From Symbiodinium microadriaticum (Eukaryota > Sar > Dinophyceae > Suessiales > Symbiodiniaceae), in contig LSRX01000329.1 of the NCBI GenBank assembly GCA_001939145.1, positions 288,931-352,930 of the forward strand: 64,000 nt of DNA, read 5' to 3'. The translations under genes were made by a program, and so were the position numbers. Numbering within the stretch: position 1 is the stretch's first letter; each line of letters opens with the position of its first letter. Under the pieces are notes generated by a model. The model ran no database searches and was not told the origin of the DNA. It worked only from the letters and a program-made list of their open reading frames with translations. Shown one piece after another: positions 25,301-37,147 of the stretch.

Positions 25301-25814
25301 AGGGTCTTGGCCTCAGGGTTTGGCGATTGGTGCTCAAGGTTATAAACTTGGGGCTTTAGGATGTAGGGCTTGGGGTTGAGGATTCTTCTGGGCAGTCAAA
25401 ATACTGAGTTCGATCACTACATGTATGCAAAGGCCTGATTCTGCTCTTCATGTTCGCCGGTGCTCCATAACGCACAAGGCTTTCATGGCGAATCGTGATC
25501 ATGCTAAACCCGAAAAATCCTAAACCAGATGGATGTTGTTCTCCTTTCCGGAGCTGTCTTGTGGTGATTGCCGCTGGACGATCGGACGCCAAGGTAATAT
25601 AGATAGTCGAAACCTTAATAAAAGACAAAGGAATGATGCCAGCCATTATCGAGGCCTCTGCGTTGTATCGCAAGTGCAGTATTTCCATTGGAGCTACTGA
25701 TTGCTTCGGTGCATAATGGCCTGGTTGCTGTACTAAAGGGACCAGGTGGACACAACACCGACAACTCTCGCTTCCAAAGTCTCCCTGCAATGAACCGGGT
25801 CGAAACAGATTGCA
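22366..25814. other. Spacer with trinucleotide-rich and telomere-like tracts
   Basis: A degenerate CAA/CCA trinucleotide tract at 22965-23095 generates unsupported Thr- and Val-rich frames. C-strand telomere-like blocks lie at 23470-23585, 24395-24530 and 24960-25115, and a G-strand block at 25180-25290. Frames at 25356-25827 on the minus strand were not recognised. Confidence 0.55.
23664..23770. mobile_element. Foldback element with 16-bp perfect ends (107 bp)
   Basis: The left end TTTCCGAAAATTAGGG (23664-23679) is the exact reverse complement of the right end CCCTAATTTTCGGAAA (23755-23770). The interior has T and G homopolymers and GAAAC/GGGTCCCC fragments. No target duplication is evident. 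Confidence 0.65.
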
Positions 25815-25924
25815 CTTGGAGGTTCATGGGTAGTTATAAGTGGGGTTATAAGTCCCCTAATATGGGTTACAACTATAGTTACCTTAAATATAACCCCACT
25901 CGTAACTACCCATGAACCTCCAAG
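25815..25924. mobile_element. Foldback element family, copy 1 (110 bp)
   Basis: The 36-base arms at 25815-25850 and 25889-25924 are reverse complements with two mismatches. The outer sequence is CTTGGAGGTTCATGGGTAGT. Two related copies lie at 57341-57460 and 59131-59242. No protein is encoded and no clear target duplication is visible. Confidence 0.85.
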
Positions 25925-26176
25925 CATGCTTTAAGACCAACAGGTTTTGAAACAGATTGAACGACCGACGTTCAAGATGCCTGCATCCAGCCAATGTAGA
26001 CCTTCAAGCCTTAACAAAATGCCCAATCTGCAAGCCAGGGCCCTAAACTCTAAACCATGGCAATACAAACAAGCAAAACACACGGGAGGGCTTTTTTTGC
26101 ACATCGGCCTCCGTTTTGTGCTCTCCAAACCCTGTGTCGGACATAAACGGGACCATAAGCGTGACCCTGATTTAGA

Positions 26177-26281
26177 GCAGTACCTCACAACATCTATTTC
26201 TGTAAAACCACCAACTCCATATCATGGACGAGATGAACACTTTAAACAGCAAACCTGAGAATCAACAAACCCTAACCACAT

Positions 26282-26326
<45 letters not shown>

Positions 26327-26356
26327 CAGCTGCAGCAGCAGCAGCAGCAGCAGCAA

Positions 26357-26424
<68 letters not shown>

Positions 26425-26525
26425 TTAAGAGCAGTACCTCACAACATCTATTTCTGTAAAACCACCAACTCCATATCATGACACTTTAAACAGCAAACCT
26501 GAGAATCAACAAACCCTAACCACAT

Positions 26526-26624
<99 letters not shown>

Positions 26625-26700
26625 CAGTCGTGGTGGTGGTGGTAGTAGTAGTAGTAGGAGTAGGAGTAGGAGTAGGATTAGTACTAGCAGTAGCAGTTCA
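26177..26700. repeat. Duplicated 254-bp unit with (GTA)n trinucleotide expansions
   Basis: GCAGTACCTCACAACATCTA begins at 26177 and again at 26431, and about 100 bases of unique sequence are repeated with a 10-base deletion (GACGAGATGA) in the second copy. Each copy ends in GGTGGTGGTAGTAGTAGTAG, which runs into a long (GTA)n array, interrupted in copy 1 by GCA repeats. Poly-Val and poly-Leu frames here are artefacts. Confidence 0.9.
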
Positions 26701-29529
26701 GTAGCAGTAGCGGCAGCAGCAGTAGGGCTTAGGGTTTGGGGTTTAGGGTAGAAGTAGGAGGAGGAGGAGGACCGCTGTCCTCTAGAGATGCCGCCTCTGG
26801 CCCGAGGACAGCCAAGTATCCTCGTTTCGGGTTCAGAAATCAGGTTCAGGGTGTAGGCTTTAGGGTTTCGGTGTTTCGGGTGTATTTGTTTAGGCTTTAG
26901 GCCGTAGGTTTGAGAGTTTATTGTGTAGGTTGTAGGGTTTAGGCGTGTAGGGTTTAATGGGTTTAGGGCTTAGAACTCAGGATTTCGGGGGTCGACCACC
27001 TTAGGCACAGACAATGCCTGCCTTTTCCTGCGGCTTCCAGCTTGAAGGGTCGGGACAAAGCCTGCTCCTACGTACCCTCTTTTTCTAGGTTACCACGTCC
27101 ACGACGACGACCACTATACCACATATGCCACTACCACTTCTACTACTTCTGAGTTCCGAGCTGCCTCCCATACTCCCAGCAAGATCCTGGGAAGGGGCCC
27201 CCATCGGAACCCAATGCAATCCCCCGGCACAAAACAACCTGAACCCAAAGCACCACAACCCGAAACCCTAAAACCCTGTAGAAGCGTTGAAGCCTTAAAG
27301 GAACCCTTTAGAACCCAAGGGAAAACACAAGAAACTATCCGGCTGGGGTTCGGATCAGCCGACTGTCGAAAGGAGCCATCCTGGCACATCTTTTTTATCA
27401 CCTAAAGTGGGGGAGGGCCTTCTAAATGTTGACTAAGGGTACTATACGGACTATAAAGGAGCGCTATTATCAATCACTGATGTCCCGGTAGTAAGGACAA
27501 AGCTTCACATTTTGGGCCCGAGACAACCAACCTACAACCCGCTGTGCGAGGCGGGCTGGAACGCTGGAAGTCGTCGGGCTACTTCCTAGCTACCGATGCC
27601 GAAACATTGTCGACCCCACATCACTCCAAAGCCAACAGCTTTAAATCCTGAACACTCCACTCCCCGAGGTTCTTGCTCAGGCTCCCCTTGTCTTGAGCTC
27701 CGAGGGATACGAAGTACAGGGAATTATTGGATTGCTATTTTATGTATCCCGCTTAGATCCCCCTCCTTTAAGGATCCCATGAGGGAAGCTTCAGGAATAC
27801 CTGCCCTCGCAGTATCTTGGGGACCGGGCGTGTGGCAAACTAGGTTTCATTCCTGTTGACAAGACTTGCGCCACGACTGTTGGGACTGAAGAGTTGTTCC
27901 CAAGTCGGAACTCTTAGCAGGGGCCGGCGGAACCAGAAAAACCTACATGGGATTGACGACGTCCCAAGAACTATAAAAAAGACCTCTGCGAGGTTTGGGC
28001 TTTTGGCAGGGCCTGGGGAATTTCATGACCATGGAGGTTGGACAACCCAGTAACCCAATGAGCTAGAACCCTGAAGCCGCCACGCCAACCTTAGACGCTA
28101 ACTTCAACTCCTATAAACTCTAAATGACAAACCCAAACCCCAAACCCTACATGTTAAATCCTAAACCCGAAACCCTATATCAGCCTATATCCTAACGCCC
28201 AAGCCCCAACTTCAACCCTAAAACCCGAATCTCCCTAAACCCCCCACTTCAACCCGAAACTTGAGAAGTGCCAACAGTCTCCCGGAATGGATCCAGTTCC
28301 GTCCCTGCCTTTAGGGTTTAGGGTTTACCCTAAGGGTCCATGTAGCCAAATAGATATACTTTGGTCCCAAAGTACCCAAATAGGGACTACTTTAAGGCCA
28401 AAGTATGTCTATTCGGCTACACGGACCCTTAGTAGGGTTAGGGTATATCAACAAACTGAAGAATCTCTAAAATCCGAACGCAGGAGGCTTGTGACCAGCC
28501 TCTCCGGCCAACATCACTGAGGCAAGGGCCCAGCGCATAAAGCCGTCTTAATTAATTTCTTGCCTTCTCTTTGAATGAGTAGGGTGCAATGCTCTATTAT
28601 AGCTAGGGTCCTAGGGTTTAAGGGTTCCGGAAAGGGCATAGGTTACCGTATTTAGGGGTTTTTGAACGATCGAGTCTCTTCTTGCTCTTCTTTCGCTGCT
28701 TTTGCTCAGAATCAAGGGCTTGCTTTCGAGACAGGGTTGTATAGGGCAGGGTCTCAGTAAGGCGCATTTTTGGCTAGAATGGGGGTTGTGGGTTCCGGGC
28801 TCCAAGTTTTGAGGTATTCAGGACATTCGATCATTCGGGTTTTGACTGCGGCTCTTGACCCTAAACCCTCAGATCTGGAGAGCCCGTCTGAGTGCAAACC
28901 GCGTCATGTTGCTGTTCTCCGTCTAGGTTTAGGGTTCAGGGTTTAGGGTTAGAGTTAAGGGTTTAGGGTTAAGGATTTAGGGTAGGATGTTTTGGGTTTA
29001 TGGGGGTTCAGTTCAGCATGACTGATTAACCTAGATCTTTCCTCGAGATCCCACGGCTGCATCATCTGCGCTGCTTCGGCTCCGCACCCCAAGCCGCCCC
29101 AAAGTCTAGAGCTTCCCTGATTTGCTTCTCGTCTTGGACGGTTCAAGTAAGGGTCTAGGGATTCCATGGAAGGGGTTTGGGGTTTAGGGGCCTAGGGGAT
29201 TTAGGGGTTTAGGGTTTAGGGTTTAGTCAACCCGAAACCCTAAGAGCCGTAGAGTCCTCTTGAAGCCGTTGGAGGCCCGAAGGGCTAACCCTGGCCCCAG
29301 GCCGCAAACCTAGACTCTCATGCCTTGGTTTAAGGTTTTTTGTTAAGTGCAATGGCCCAGCCAGGGTTTAGGGTTCAGGGCTCAGTGTTTACAAAACCAT
29401 AGAAACTTAGAATCAAGAGTAAGTTGCTCGAAAATAAGTTGAAAGTTGCAAGATACAATTTACAAATCCACGTGTACCATGCAAACACATGACAGTACAT
29501 CAAGTCACGGTACAACACATTTCGTTTGA
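26701..29529. other. Spacer without a recognisable gene
   Basis: Degenerate G-strand words lie at 26725-26750, 26845-26960, 28925-28985 and 29180-29225, and C-strand words at 28130-28175. The foldback element at 28331-28431 is annotated separately. Confidence 0.55.
28331..28431. mobile_element. Foldback element (101 bp)
   Basis: The 34-base arms at 28331-28364 and 28398-28431 differ at only three positions, all transitions. The outer sequence is TAAGGGTCCATGTAGCC and the interior is also partly self-complementary (CCCAAAGTA/TACTTTA). Confidence 0.7.
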
Positions 29530-29805
29530 TACACAAATACACTACATTGCAATGCATTGCGTTGCACTTCGCTCCACGACCTTCCATTCCATTCCATCCC
29601 GTTCCGTTCCGTTCCGCTCCCGTTTCGTTCCAATACGCTACAACACACTGCACATAATACATTGCACTGTTTTGCCGTCACATTACGCTGCAGTTCAGTT
29701 CAGTGCAGTAGTACGGTACAGTACAGTACGGTATGGTACAGTACAGTACAGCACAGTAAAGCACAGCACACCACAGTGTCACTACAGCACACTACACTTT
29801 ATAAC
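29530..29805. repeat. Degenerate satellite with a 5-base period
   Basis: The phase runs through CATTCCATTCCATTCC, GTTCCGTTCCGTTCC and later ACAGTACAGTACGGTATGGT and ACAGCACAGT. The 5-base register is kept while the pentamer changes, mostly by transitions. Frames through it on the plus strand are artefacts. Confidence 0.8.
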
Positions 29806-32298
29806 AGCTCAAGAAATTACGACAACACTAGAGCATGCGGTCAGGCGCATGAACGGCTCGAACCAAATCTAAGGGCACTGCGCAAGCGCACGATCTCCTG
29901 TAGGGCTTAGCGCCGAAGGCGTTGGGGGCTGAGTGTCAATCACGAGGCGTGCCAAATGCATCGTGTACCACCTCTTCCACGTGCGTGCTCTCGTCCTGCG
30001 CACTTACGCCTTTGCCAAGACAAAAATGGGGAGGGAGCGACAAGAAAGGAGGCACAATCGGAATGACAGAAAATGTACACATGCCAGGAGCGAGCACTAG
30101 CAGTCATTAACCCTAATATCTGAAACTTTAAACCCTAAACCGCTGATCTCTCATCCGACATCTTGAGCCTGGACGACAGGAGGGGAAGTCCCTCAGTTGC
30201 GGTTCAAGATGCAGGAGACTTAACAGTAGAGGGGCCCGAGCAGAGAGACCCAGGTTTTGGGAAACCACCAAAATAGTCTTGGTTATGTAGGCATGTAGGC
30301 TCCGATAACGATAAGCCAGTTTCTCCCGCAGGACTGGCTTCACTTGATCTCGCGATATCGTTCGCTGGGTTCTTGTTCAGCAACTGAAGGAGTGGTTTCC
30401 TTGATCTGGTAACTTAAATTAAGTTGCTTGGCAAGAACCCAGTTCGGTGCGAGGCATGCGGCTCGGATGCTCGGCTGCAGTAACTTGGCGGGGCAAGGAT
30501 CGGATTAAACTCTAAGCTTTTGTCGGCTTAGAGTTCACGGTAACCCAAGGCCCTACGCCCTAAAACTATTCGGAGACGGGAGCCTTTGACTGGGTCTAGG
30601 ACTCGGCGAACCCACTTATCTAACCATAAACCCCCAAGTAGGTTTGTCTGACGAACCCGGGCTCATCTGCACCGTAGCCAGCATCCTTGCATTAGCCGAA
30701 GTCCTCTTGACCGGCTAAGTGCTTGGCTTCAGGATCCCGAAAACCCCCTGCGAGGGCGTAGGATTTCTCAAAGTTCAACCGAAATCCTAAACCCTAAACT
30801 TAGTTCAACAGCTCAACCGGGCCATCTCAAGCCGCCCTCCTTAAGATCCACGGGGGTCGAGGGGCCCCGAACCGAAGGACACCGACCCTTCTCAGACAGC
30901 TTGAGGCCCTCACGGGCTATCATGGGGCCTCCCAGTGTGTAAAAGAAGGCGGACTCGGGGGCTTTATGACCTGCCGGGGTATAGGGCCTAGTGACGAGTG
31001 GCCTAGTATGATGTTACCATGTGTTGAGGCCCCGACTTTGAGGGCGTGGGATTGGGCGAGGCGAATCTGCGTTCATCTTCGCTCTGGCTACTGCCGCCTT
31101 AAACCAGGGAACTCTCAGTAAGGGGTGCCCAGGGATTGAACCAAAAGGAAATCAGTCGAACCCAACGTTAGGAGAACGCTGTGGGAAGCATGCAGGATTG
31201 CAAGAACAAGAACGACACGAAAAGCAAACACGCACCAAGCCGAAAGGCAGTCGTAACACCTCAAGCAAACGCAGAGAACTGCCGTTTCCTGCAGTATTTG
31301 GCGAGTTGGCCTGCCCAACTGAGGTTCACTGCAACGTACCGATTGTGTCTGTGTCGTCTTTTCTAAATGGATTCTACGTAGCCCAGCCCTCATTTGCATG
31401 ACTCCGCGTGATCTTCGTGCTGCGTTCTTGCATCTCTGACATGCAATAACGTACAATTAAACACGATCACATACTATATTCCACTGTTGCATAACTATAT
31501 ACAGTGCTAGTTTGCATGTCCTTCTGGATTTGCAAACTTGCTTCAAGAGGCGAATGCTCGATTTATGAACAGCATGCTGCGGCTCGGGAGCTGTGTCCTA
31601 TGCTGAGACTCGATTGAGAACCATCTGCACCAGTTCCAGTCAATATGTCGAGCCTTGGCTTGTAGGATGACACACAACAGGATGCAGAGACACGTGGCAA
31701 CAACCTGAAGCAGAACAAAAATCAACAAAACAGGTGCACCACAAAAGCACAGAATGCAAATTCAAATTGCAAGAATCAAAGGAACCCCGTTGCGGGCGGA
31801 GAGCAACACAAAGTAGAAATAGTGAAGCCCCATCGCATCTGTAGCTCAAAGCACTCAGTTATTTCGGCTGGAAACTGAAAAACAAACTGAACCCTGCAGA
31901 GCTAAGCAACAAAAACACATGCCCTGCACCCTAAATAAGAGGGGCTGCTGTGCAGGCCGTTTCTTTGCGGCAGCCCGGCAGAAACAAAGGTTGCTCCTAA
32001 TATGGAAGTGTAACTCAAAATACGGATTGGGACATGTGGCATCGCTTCGCTATTTGAAAAGCTGTTGGCAATTTCAAATTACTAGTGACCAGAGCCTGTA
32101 GTTAAGCCTGAACTCCCTGGCATAATTAAAGCAGGGAGCCTCAATGAATAGACTACCAATTAGCACAGCACCCTTAAACCTAAAGTCACAAGCACCTACA
32201 AGCCCGAAGCACTTGAACCCAAAGCCGCAGACCCTTATGGCCTTAGAGGTTCACTCATTGAAGCCTTGAAAGAACCCTTCCGGTAACCCTTCTCAAGT
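29806..32298. other. Spacer; about 1 kb free of telomere-like words at 31100-32130
   Basis: No gene is called. In 31100-32130, frames on both strands are short and no family motif was recognised. A possible minus-strand acceptor (TTTGTTCTGCTTCAG near 31708) precedes an open stretch, but there is not enough to call an exon. Confidence 0.5.
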
Positions 32299-32430
32299 AA
32301 TCCTAAAAGAAGTTCCTTTAAAGTTTAAAGGAATTCGTAGAGGAAACCCCCGAAGGCCAGGAACCCTTAAAGGAATCCTAAAGGAGTTCCTCTAAGCTTC
32401 AAGGAATTCGCAAGGGAAACCCCCGAAGGC
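32299..32430. repeat. Two-copy tandem repeat, 75-bp period
   Basis: AATCCTAAAAGAAGTTCC starts at 32299 and AATCCTAAAGGAGTTCC at 32374. Both continue to GGAATTCG and GAAACCCCCGAAGGC. Confidence 0.85.
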
Positions 32431-32582
32431 AATGATCGAAGGATCTGTAGTTCACCCAGTGGCCTGCTGAGCCTCGCAGTGGAAGCCTCGCTTTGGAGGG
32501 GATGCTTGAGCTAAGGTTTAGAGTTAGTTGGTTTAGGGCTTAGGGTTTAGGGTTTAGGGTTGAGAGTTAAGTTTATGGTCCT

Positions 32583-32735
32583 AAATAGAAGCCTCAAGAA
32601 TTACCAATATTATTCCTGGGGGCTCCTTGCCTCAATAGTTACCAATCTTTCTCCTTGGGGCTCCTGCTTATAGTTCTACCAAAAATAGAAGCCTCAATAA
32701 GTACCAATACTATGCCTTAGGCTTCCTTGTTCTAG
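32583..32735. repeat. Three tandem units of about 50 bp
   Basis: ATAGAAGCCTCAAGAATTACC (about 32585), CCTCAATAGTTACCAATC (about 32632) and ATAGAAGCCTCAATAAGTACC (about 32686) each lead to GGGGCTCCTT-like ends. Related single units occur at 19400 and 62245. Confidence 0.65.
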
Positions 32736-32740
32736 TTACA

Positions 32741-35645
32741 CTACAAAGGAGGAGTCCGGGAGCCTCTTCGAATAATTCAGGCCCTCCATTAACTTGGAGT
32801 TTGGGGCTTGGCCCGGGGGTTCAGTGTTTAGGGTGTAGTGCGTAGAGTTCAGGGTTGGGGGGTTCGGGGTTGTGGAACAAGTGTTGCAGGTTTGAGGTGT
32901 TGGGCTTTGGGCTCTGCGTTCTGGGTGGGTTTTGGGTTTTAGGTTAGGGATACGTGCCTCAACTGTTTCATTCAAGAGGGTTTTGGGCTACATTACAGAT
33001 AGTCATAGAAGCTACAAGGGATGGTGCCACGACTAATTTCAGCTCTCCATAGTATGCTCGTGGGTTCTTACTACAAGGTTCACGCTCATTCAGAGGTTCT
33101 GTTGTTAAATGTGCACGCTGGGTTGATGACCCTTCAAATGTGGATGTATACTTACTAAGTTACTATGTAGGGGTCGCTTACGTACAACAAGTTCCCACTT
33201 GGTGGCTAAGAGTTGTCAGCATATAAACTATGGGTAAAGTTAGAAATGGCCTGTTCGTGGCTATCCTACTTCCAGCTTACTTCCCAAATCGCGATCCTTT
33301 GGCTCATGACTCATGATGATAGGGCCTGATAGGGTTTGTATTGATGGTACCGGAGGAATTGGTCGCAATAACACCACCAGTAAGAAGACTGATGCCCAGC
33401 GGAGGTGCATGTGGCGGCATTGTTGACGGTGCTGCTTTTGGTATTTACTTGCGGTGGGCCCAGGTACACTAACATTGCTGGTGTTTCTTGCATCGTATGT
33501 GTGTCTTGCAAATACGGAGTCCACGCATACATGCTTATTACGCGGGCCGTAGGGGCCCTGAATCTAGAGATCTACCGCAGACCATTCCAGAAGTTGAAAG
33601 ACTATCTAAACCCTAAAAGGCCTCCAAATCCTCCAGTACATCAAAGCCCTAAAACATCCGAACACCCTACAAGACTCGAAAAACTTGCAATCTAAAGCCC
33701 TTATCAGCTCGGCAACGTTGCCCAGCGTGCGCGGATCGGATCCCCACTCCTCTCAGCACATTCAACAAAGCCTTTAAGCCTCAATGGTCCTAAAGCCTGA
33801 ACCTCTTGATTCCTGAACCCATGAGTTTCCTCCCCATCCCTAAACCCTAAACCCTATAAACCCTAAAGCCGGAGCTTTCTGGGCCGTAGCGTTTCAGGGG
33901 TGAGCGCTTCAGGGTGTCAGGGTGAGACGCGTCCGGTGCAGCGAAGATGCAGCCAGCGCATCTCTTCTAACTCACAGTTTAGGGCGTATCTAAACCCCCC
34001 AAAAGTCGGTAAAATCATGGCCCAAGACCCTTAAAAGGCTAGTATTTTACGTACTTTTGGGGCTTTAGGTAGGGCTTACAGCGACTAGGGTTGCCCTAAG
34101 GCCTAAACCCTAAAAGCTCCATGCCCCAAGCCCTCAACTTCGATCACAAAACCTTCTATCAGATGTCGATTTCATCAGTCTGCAAAATCATGTTTAACTC
34201 GGACTCTATGTTAAGCACTAAAGTAAATGAAAGTGTTAGTATAATCCCTTGAAACCTAATCCCCCAAACACTCAACCCGAAAGAGAGTCATATAGGGGCC
34301 TGAAAAAATACCGACTCAATACTTGCTCATGATATAGCACCATAGCATAGTTAACCGGAAACTCGATCCTAACTATCAGGACACCTGTATCATTCGAACA
34401 TATGAGCTCCTCCGCAGAAGCACCGCCGGGTCGCAACACTAGCGATTGCAGCTGTCGCAGCCTGCAGAGTGCAGGGGCTGGGGGATACGCTTGAGGTCGA
34501 AGGCTTTGTATGCCGAGCCTCCAAGCCCACCGCTGATGCGCTAGTTTCCTACACCCTCCACCCGGAATTTGCTGTAGCTGATCGAGAAAACGATCTACCC
34601 AGAACCCTAGAGCCTAAACCCCAAAAACCCTAAAAACCCCCAAAACCCTAAAAACCCTAAACCCTCAAGACAGGTCAGAGACAGGCGGTTTGGTTTTAGG
34701 CTTCAGGATTTAGGGCTTTTCTCAGCTTGAGATTCCCCAATCCGTGATCTTTAAGTACACCCTTGGATAGCCTATCGAAAAAGCTTTGTTAGTCCACGAG
34801 GCATCCGAACAACAGGGAATGGAATAAACATGCTAGTTCAGGATGCTGAGGTTTTGGGCTTCGGGTTGCAAGATTTAACGGTTTGAGGTTGTTGCTAAAC
34901 TCAAGCTGAAATGCCTCCTGATACCCTAGGCATATAGACTACCAAAAGGCCCTGGAACAATGCAACAAATGGCGTTAAACAAATCCTACCAACAAAGAAC
35001 ACTGGCCTTGCCAAGTAATCTGCCAGAAGCCAGGCAAAGGGTCCTTGAGCTGCCTCTGAGCTGGCGAGATACCTTTTCGGAAGGCGGGGGAGGNTTTAGG
35101 AGGCCTCTAAGGTCCCTATCGGGGGTTCCGTTAAGGGCTGGGGTGTTCTTTTTGGGATTTGGGGATTTTACAGGGTCTTGGTGCCTTGAGGGCTGAAAGT
35201 ATGGCTTCGGGCTTTGCTCTTCCAGGCCATAAGCTGTTTGGCAGTTCGTGCGGAAGTCCTCTTAATGACGTCTCTTGCCCTCTATACTACACCTTTAAAC
35301 TAAACCTCCACAAGAACCCTTGTAGAACCCTTGCGGCACTAACCGTATTCTGACTAGTAAGGACTCCATATAAGAAGGTAACCCACATAGTATCCATTGT
35401 AAATCTATTTAAATAAAGGAACCCAAGCCTAATATAACGGTCTTAGATTGGATGTTCATGACCTTCGACACTACATGAGCTTCTGGACTCGTCTAGTCGC
35501 GCACGCTTTCGCAAGGGTAGGGCTTGGGGCTTATATGGCTTGCAGGGCTTCGGGCTTAGGGTGTAAAAGGTTTGGGGCACTCGCAGCTGGTGCAGTAAAC
35601 GAGGAAGGAACGTGAAACCGCACATTCATCTTCATGCTTTGCCCG
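32741..35645. other. Spacer without a recognisable gene
   Basis: Mixed-composition DNA with sparse telomere-like words (33840-33865, 34605-34670). Both-strand frames at 33261-33695 were examined and not called. One N is present at 35094. Confidence 0.5.
33990..34068. mobile_element. Foldback element (79 bp)
   Basis: The left arm CTAAACCCCCCAAAAGTCGG (from 33990) pairs with the right arm ending ACTTTTGGGGCTTTAG (34068), about 25 bases each. The inner part reads GTAAAAT/ATTTTAC. Confidence 0.65.
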
Positions 35646-35835
35646 TTAGAGCAGAGTCTGCATGAGTAGCGGTACTCCGTATTGCTGCAACATCGCTTCT
35701 GTTCCGAATTCAAGCCGGACTGAAGCATTTCCCACCGTGACCGCAGGAAGCATGCTCTGTGCGACGGCCAGCGCGGATCCAGAAGGGTTGTCATGGACAG
35801 GTGCAGAAGGCGTGTTCAAATGCCGAAATTGTCGG
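35646..35835 (-). CDS. Possible terminal exon, SPRY-like C-terminus
   Basis: A minus-strand frame ends at a TAA at 35648-35646 and reads NTPSAPVHDNPSGSALAV, then SMLPAVTVGNASVRLEFGTE, then LLMQTLL. The P-A-V, N-A-x-V-x-L-x-F-G pattern resembles the C-terminal strands of SPRY domains, where a PAV step precedes an NFG-like strand. That is a resemblance, not an identification. A candidate acceptor, CGACCCCAAG, lies just upstream near 35840. A second minus frame at 35816-36034 (FGIHHVADSKIGLRPQG) overlaps its start in another phase, so either a frameshift or an intron separates them. No start codon or other exons of this gene were identified. Confidence 0.3.
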
Positions 35836-37043
35836 CCGCCCCTTGGGGTCGGAGGCCGATTTTTGAATCGGCAACATGGTGTATGCCAAACCCTTGAGTG
35901 CTAAAGGGCAGTTCAGAGGGCCTTTGGTACTGCTGAGGTTTCAGGACCTTAAGTGTTCTTATGTTGGGCTTGGGGCAGCAGTTGGTGCTCAGTACTTTCG
36001 CGCATGCTCTGTCCGATGAAGCCCAGACGCTCAACCCTAAACTGTAAGGGCCAAGTTTGTGCAGTGGTCCCAGTTCAGGCCCGGCTGGGTTCTGCAGAGG
36101 TCATCGGAGCTCCTCGGTGCTTGATGCCTCTGTTTCTGTGTAGGGTTTAGGGTTGAGGGTCTGTTCGGAATAAACTGTATGTGTTGAATACTCGTTGTTT
36201 CAAGATGTTGGCAGCTTCGGAATATCAATCTGCTTCCTCGACTTGGATTGAAAGTGCAATAGGGGAGAAGCAGGGAGGGTCTACGGAAACCACAATCGTT
36301 GGGTTTTGGTATGTTAGAATGCAACTACACAGTAAGGACCAAATCAGAGGTACTACAATACTCATGCTATGCTGACTGTTAACGTACTACGCAAGAGTTG
36401 TTATCAGACCCTGCATTAAGGAATATAGCTTTAACCCTAATATGAAGCCCCTCATAGTTTATGGCATGTTCTTGACTACGGGGTATTGGGCGCTCTGGGA
36501 CATGAATGCTCGACTCCCTCCCTCTCTAATCTTCGCCTAAACCCTCAACTCCAGACTTCCCTAAACCCTAAATCCTAAACTTCCCTAATCCCTATAAACC
36601 TAAACTGTCCCTAATCCCTAATCCCTAAACCCCAAACTTCCCTAATCCCTAAATCCCAAACTTCCCTCATCCCTAAACTTCCCCAAACCGCCGCCCTCCG
36701 GCCTTTGGGAGTCCTCCTCTTGCTCCCCGGCGCCCTCGTCCGTCCTCAGAGGTCACCAAAGCCCTAACTCCTTGAGCCCAAAAGCCCTAAATCCCAAGCC
36801 CTATCTCTAAAACCCTGAAAGCCCTAAGCCCTAACTCCAAAATCCTAAAGCCCTCAACCCTAACTCCAAAAACTCAAGCCTAAGGGGTGGCCCCGGTGAG
36901 GGCTCAACATCTGACCTCGACCTTCGACCAGCCGAAGCAACCCACCAAGGCCTTGTTGGAGCCATCGAACCAAGTCAAACACCCGGTGGCGCTGCAGAAA
37001 AAAACTGCGACCACGACAAGCAGGGGCCTGCAAATCACATCTA

Positions 37044-37147
37044 ATAAAGGGGCCTCGAGAATTAGAATAGGGTTTCGGGGCTTCTTCTACTATAACTATA
37101 ATAAGCAACCCCCAAAATAGTATTGGTGACTATGTAGGCCCCTATAT
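37044..37147. mobile_element. MITE-like element, GGGGCCT-ended family
   Basis: The left end is AATAAAGGGGCCTCGAGAAT and the right end ATGTAGGCCCCTATATT, each next to TA. The interior AGAATAGGGTTTCGGGG, ACTATAACTATAATAAG and CCCCCAAAATAGTA is shared with the copy at 48704-48818. Confidence 0.7.

Noticed and set aside
25356..25790. 144-codon minus-strand frame
   Set aside because: No family motif. It begins next to the foldback element and its codon pattern is unremarkable. It remains possible but unsupported.
26222..26481. Poly-Leu and poly-Val open frames
   Set aside because: Direct translation of the (GTA)n trinucleotide array.
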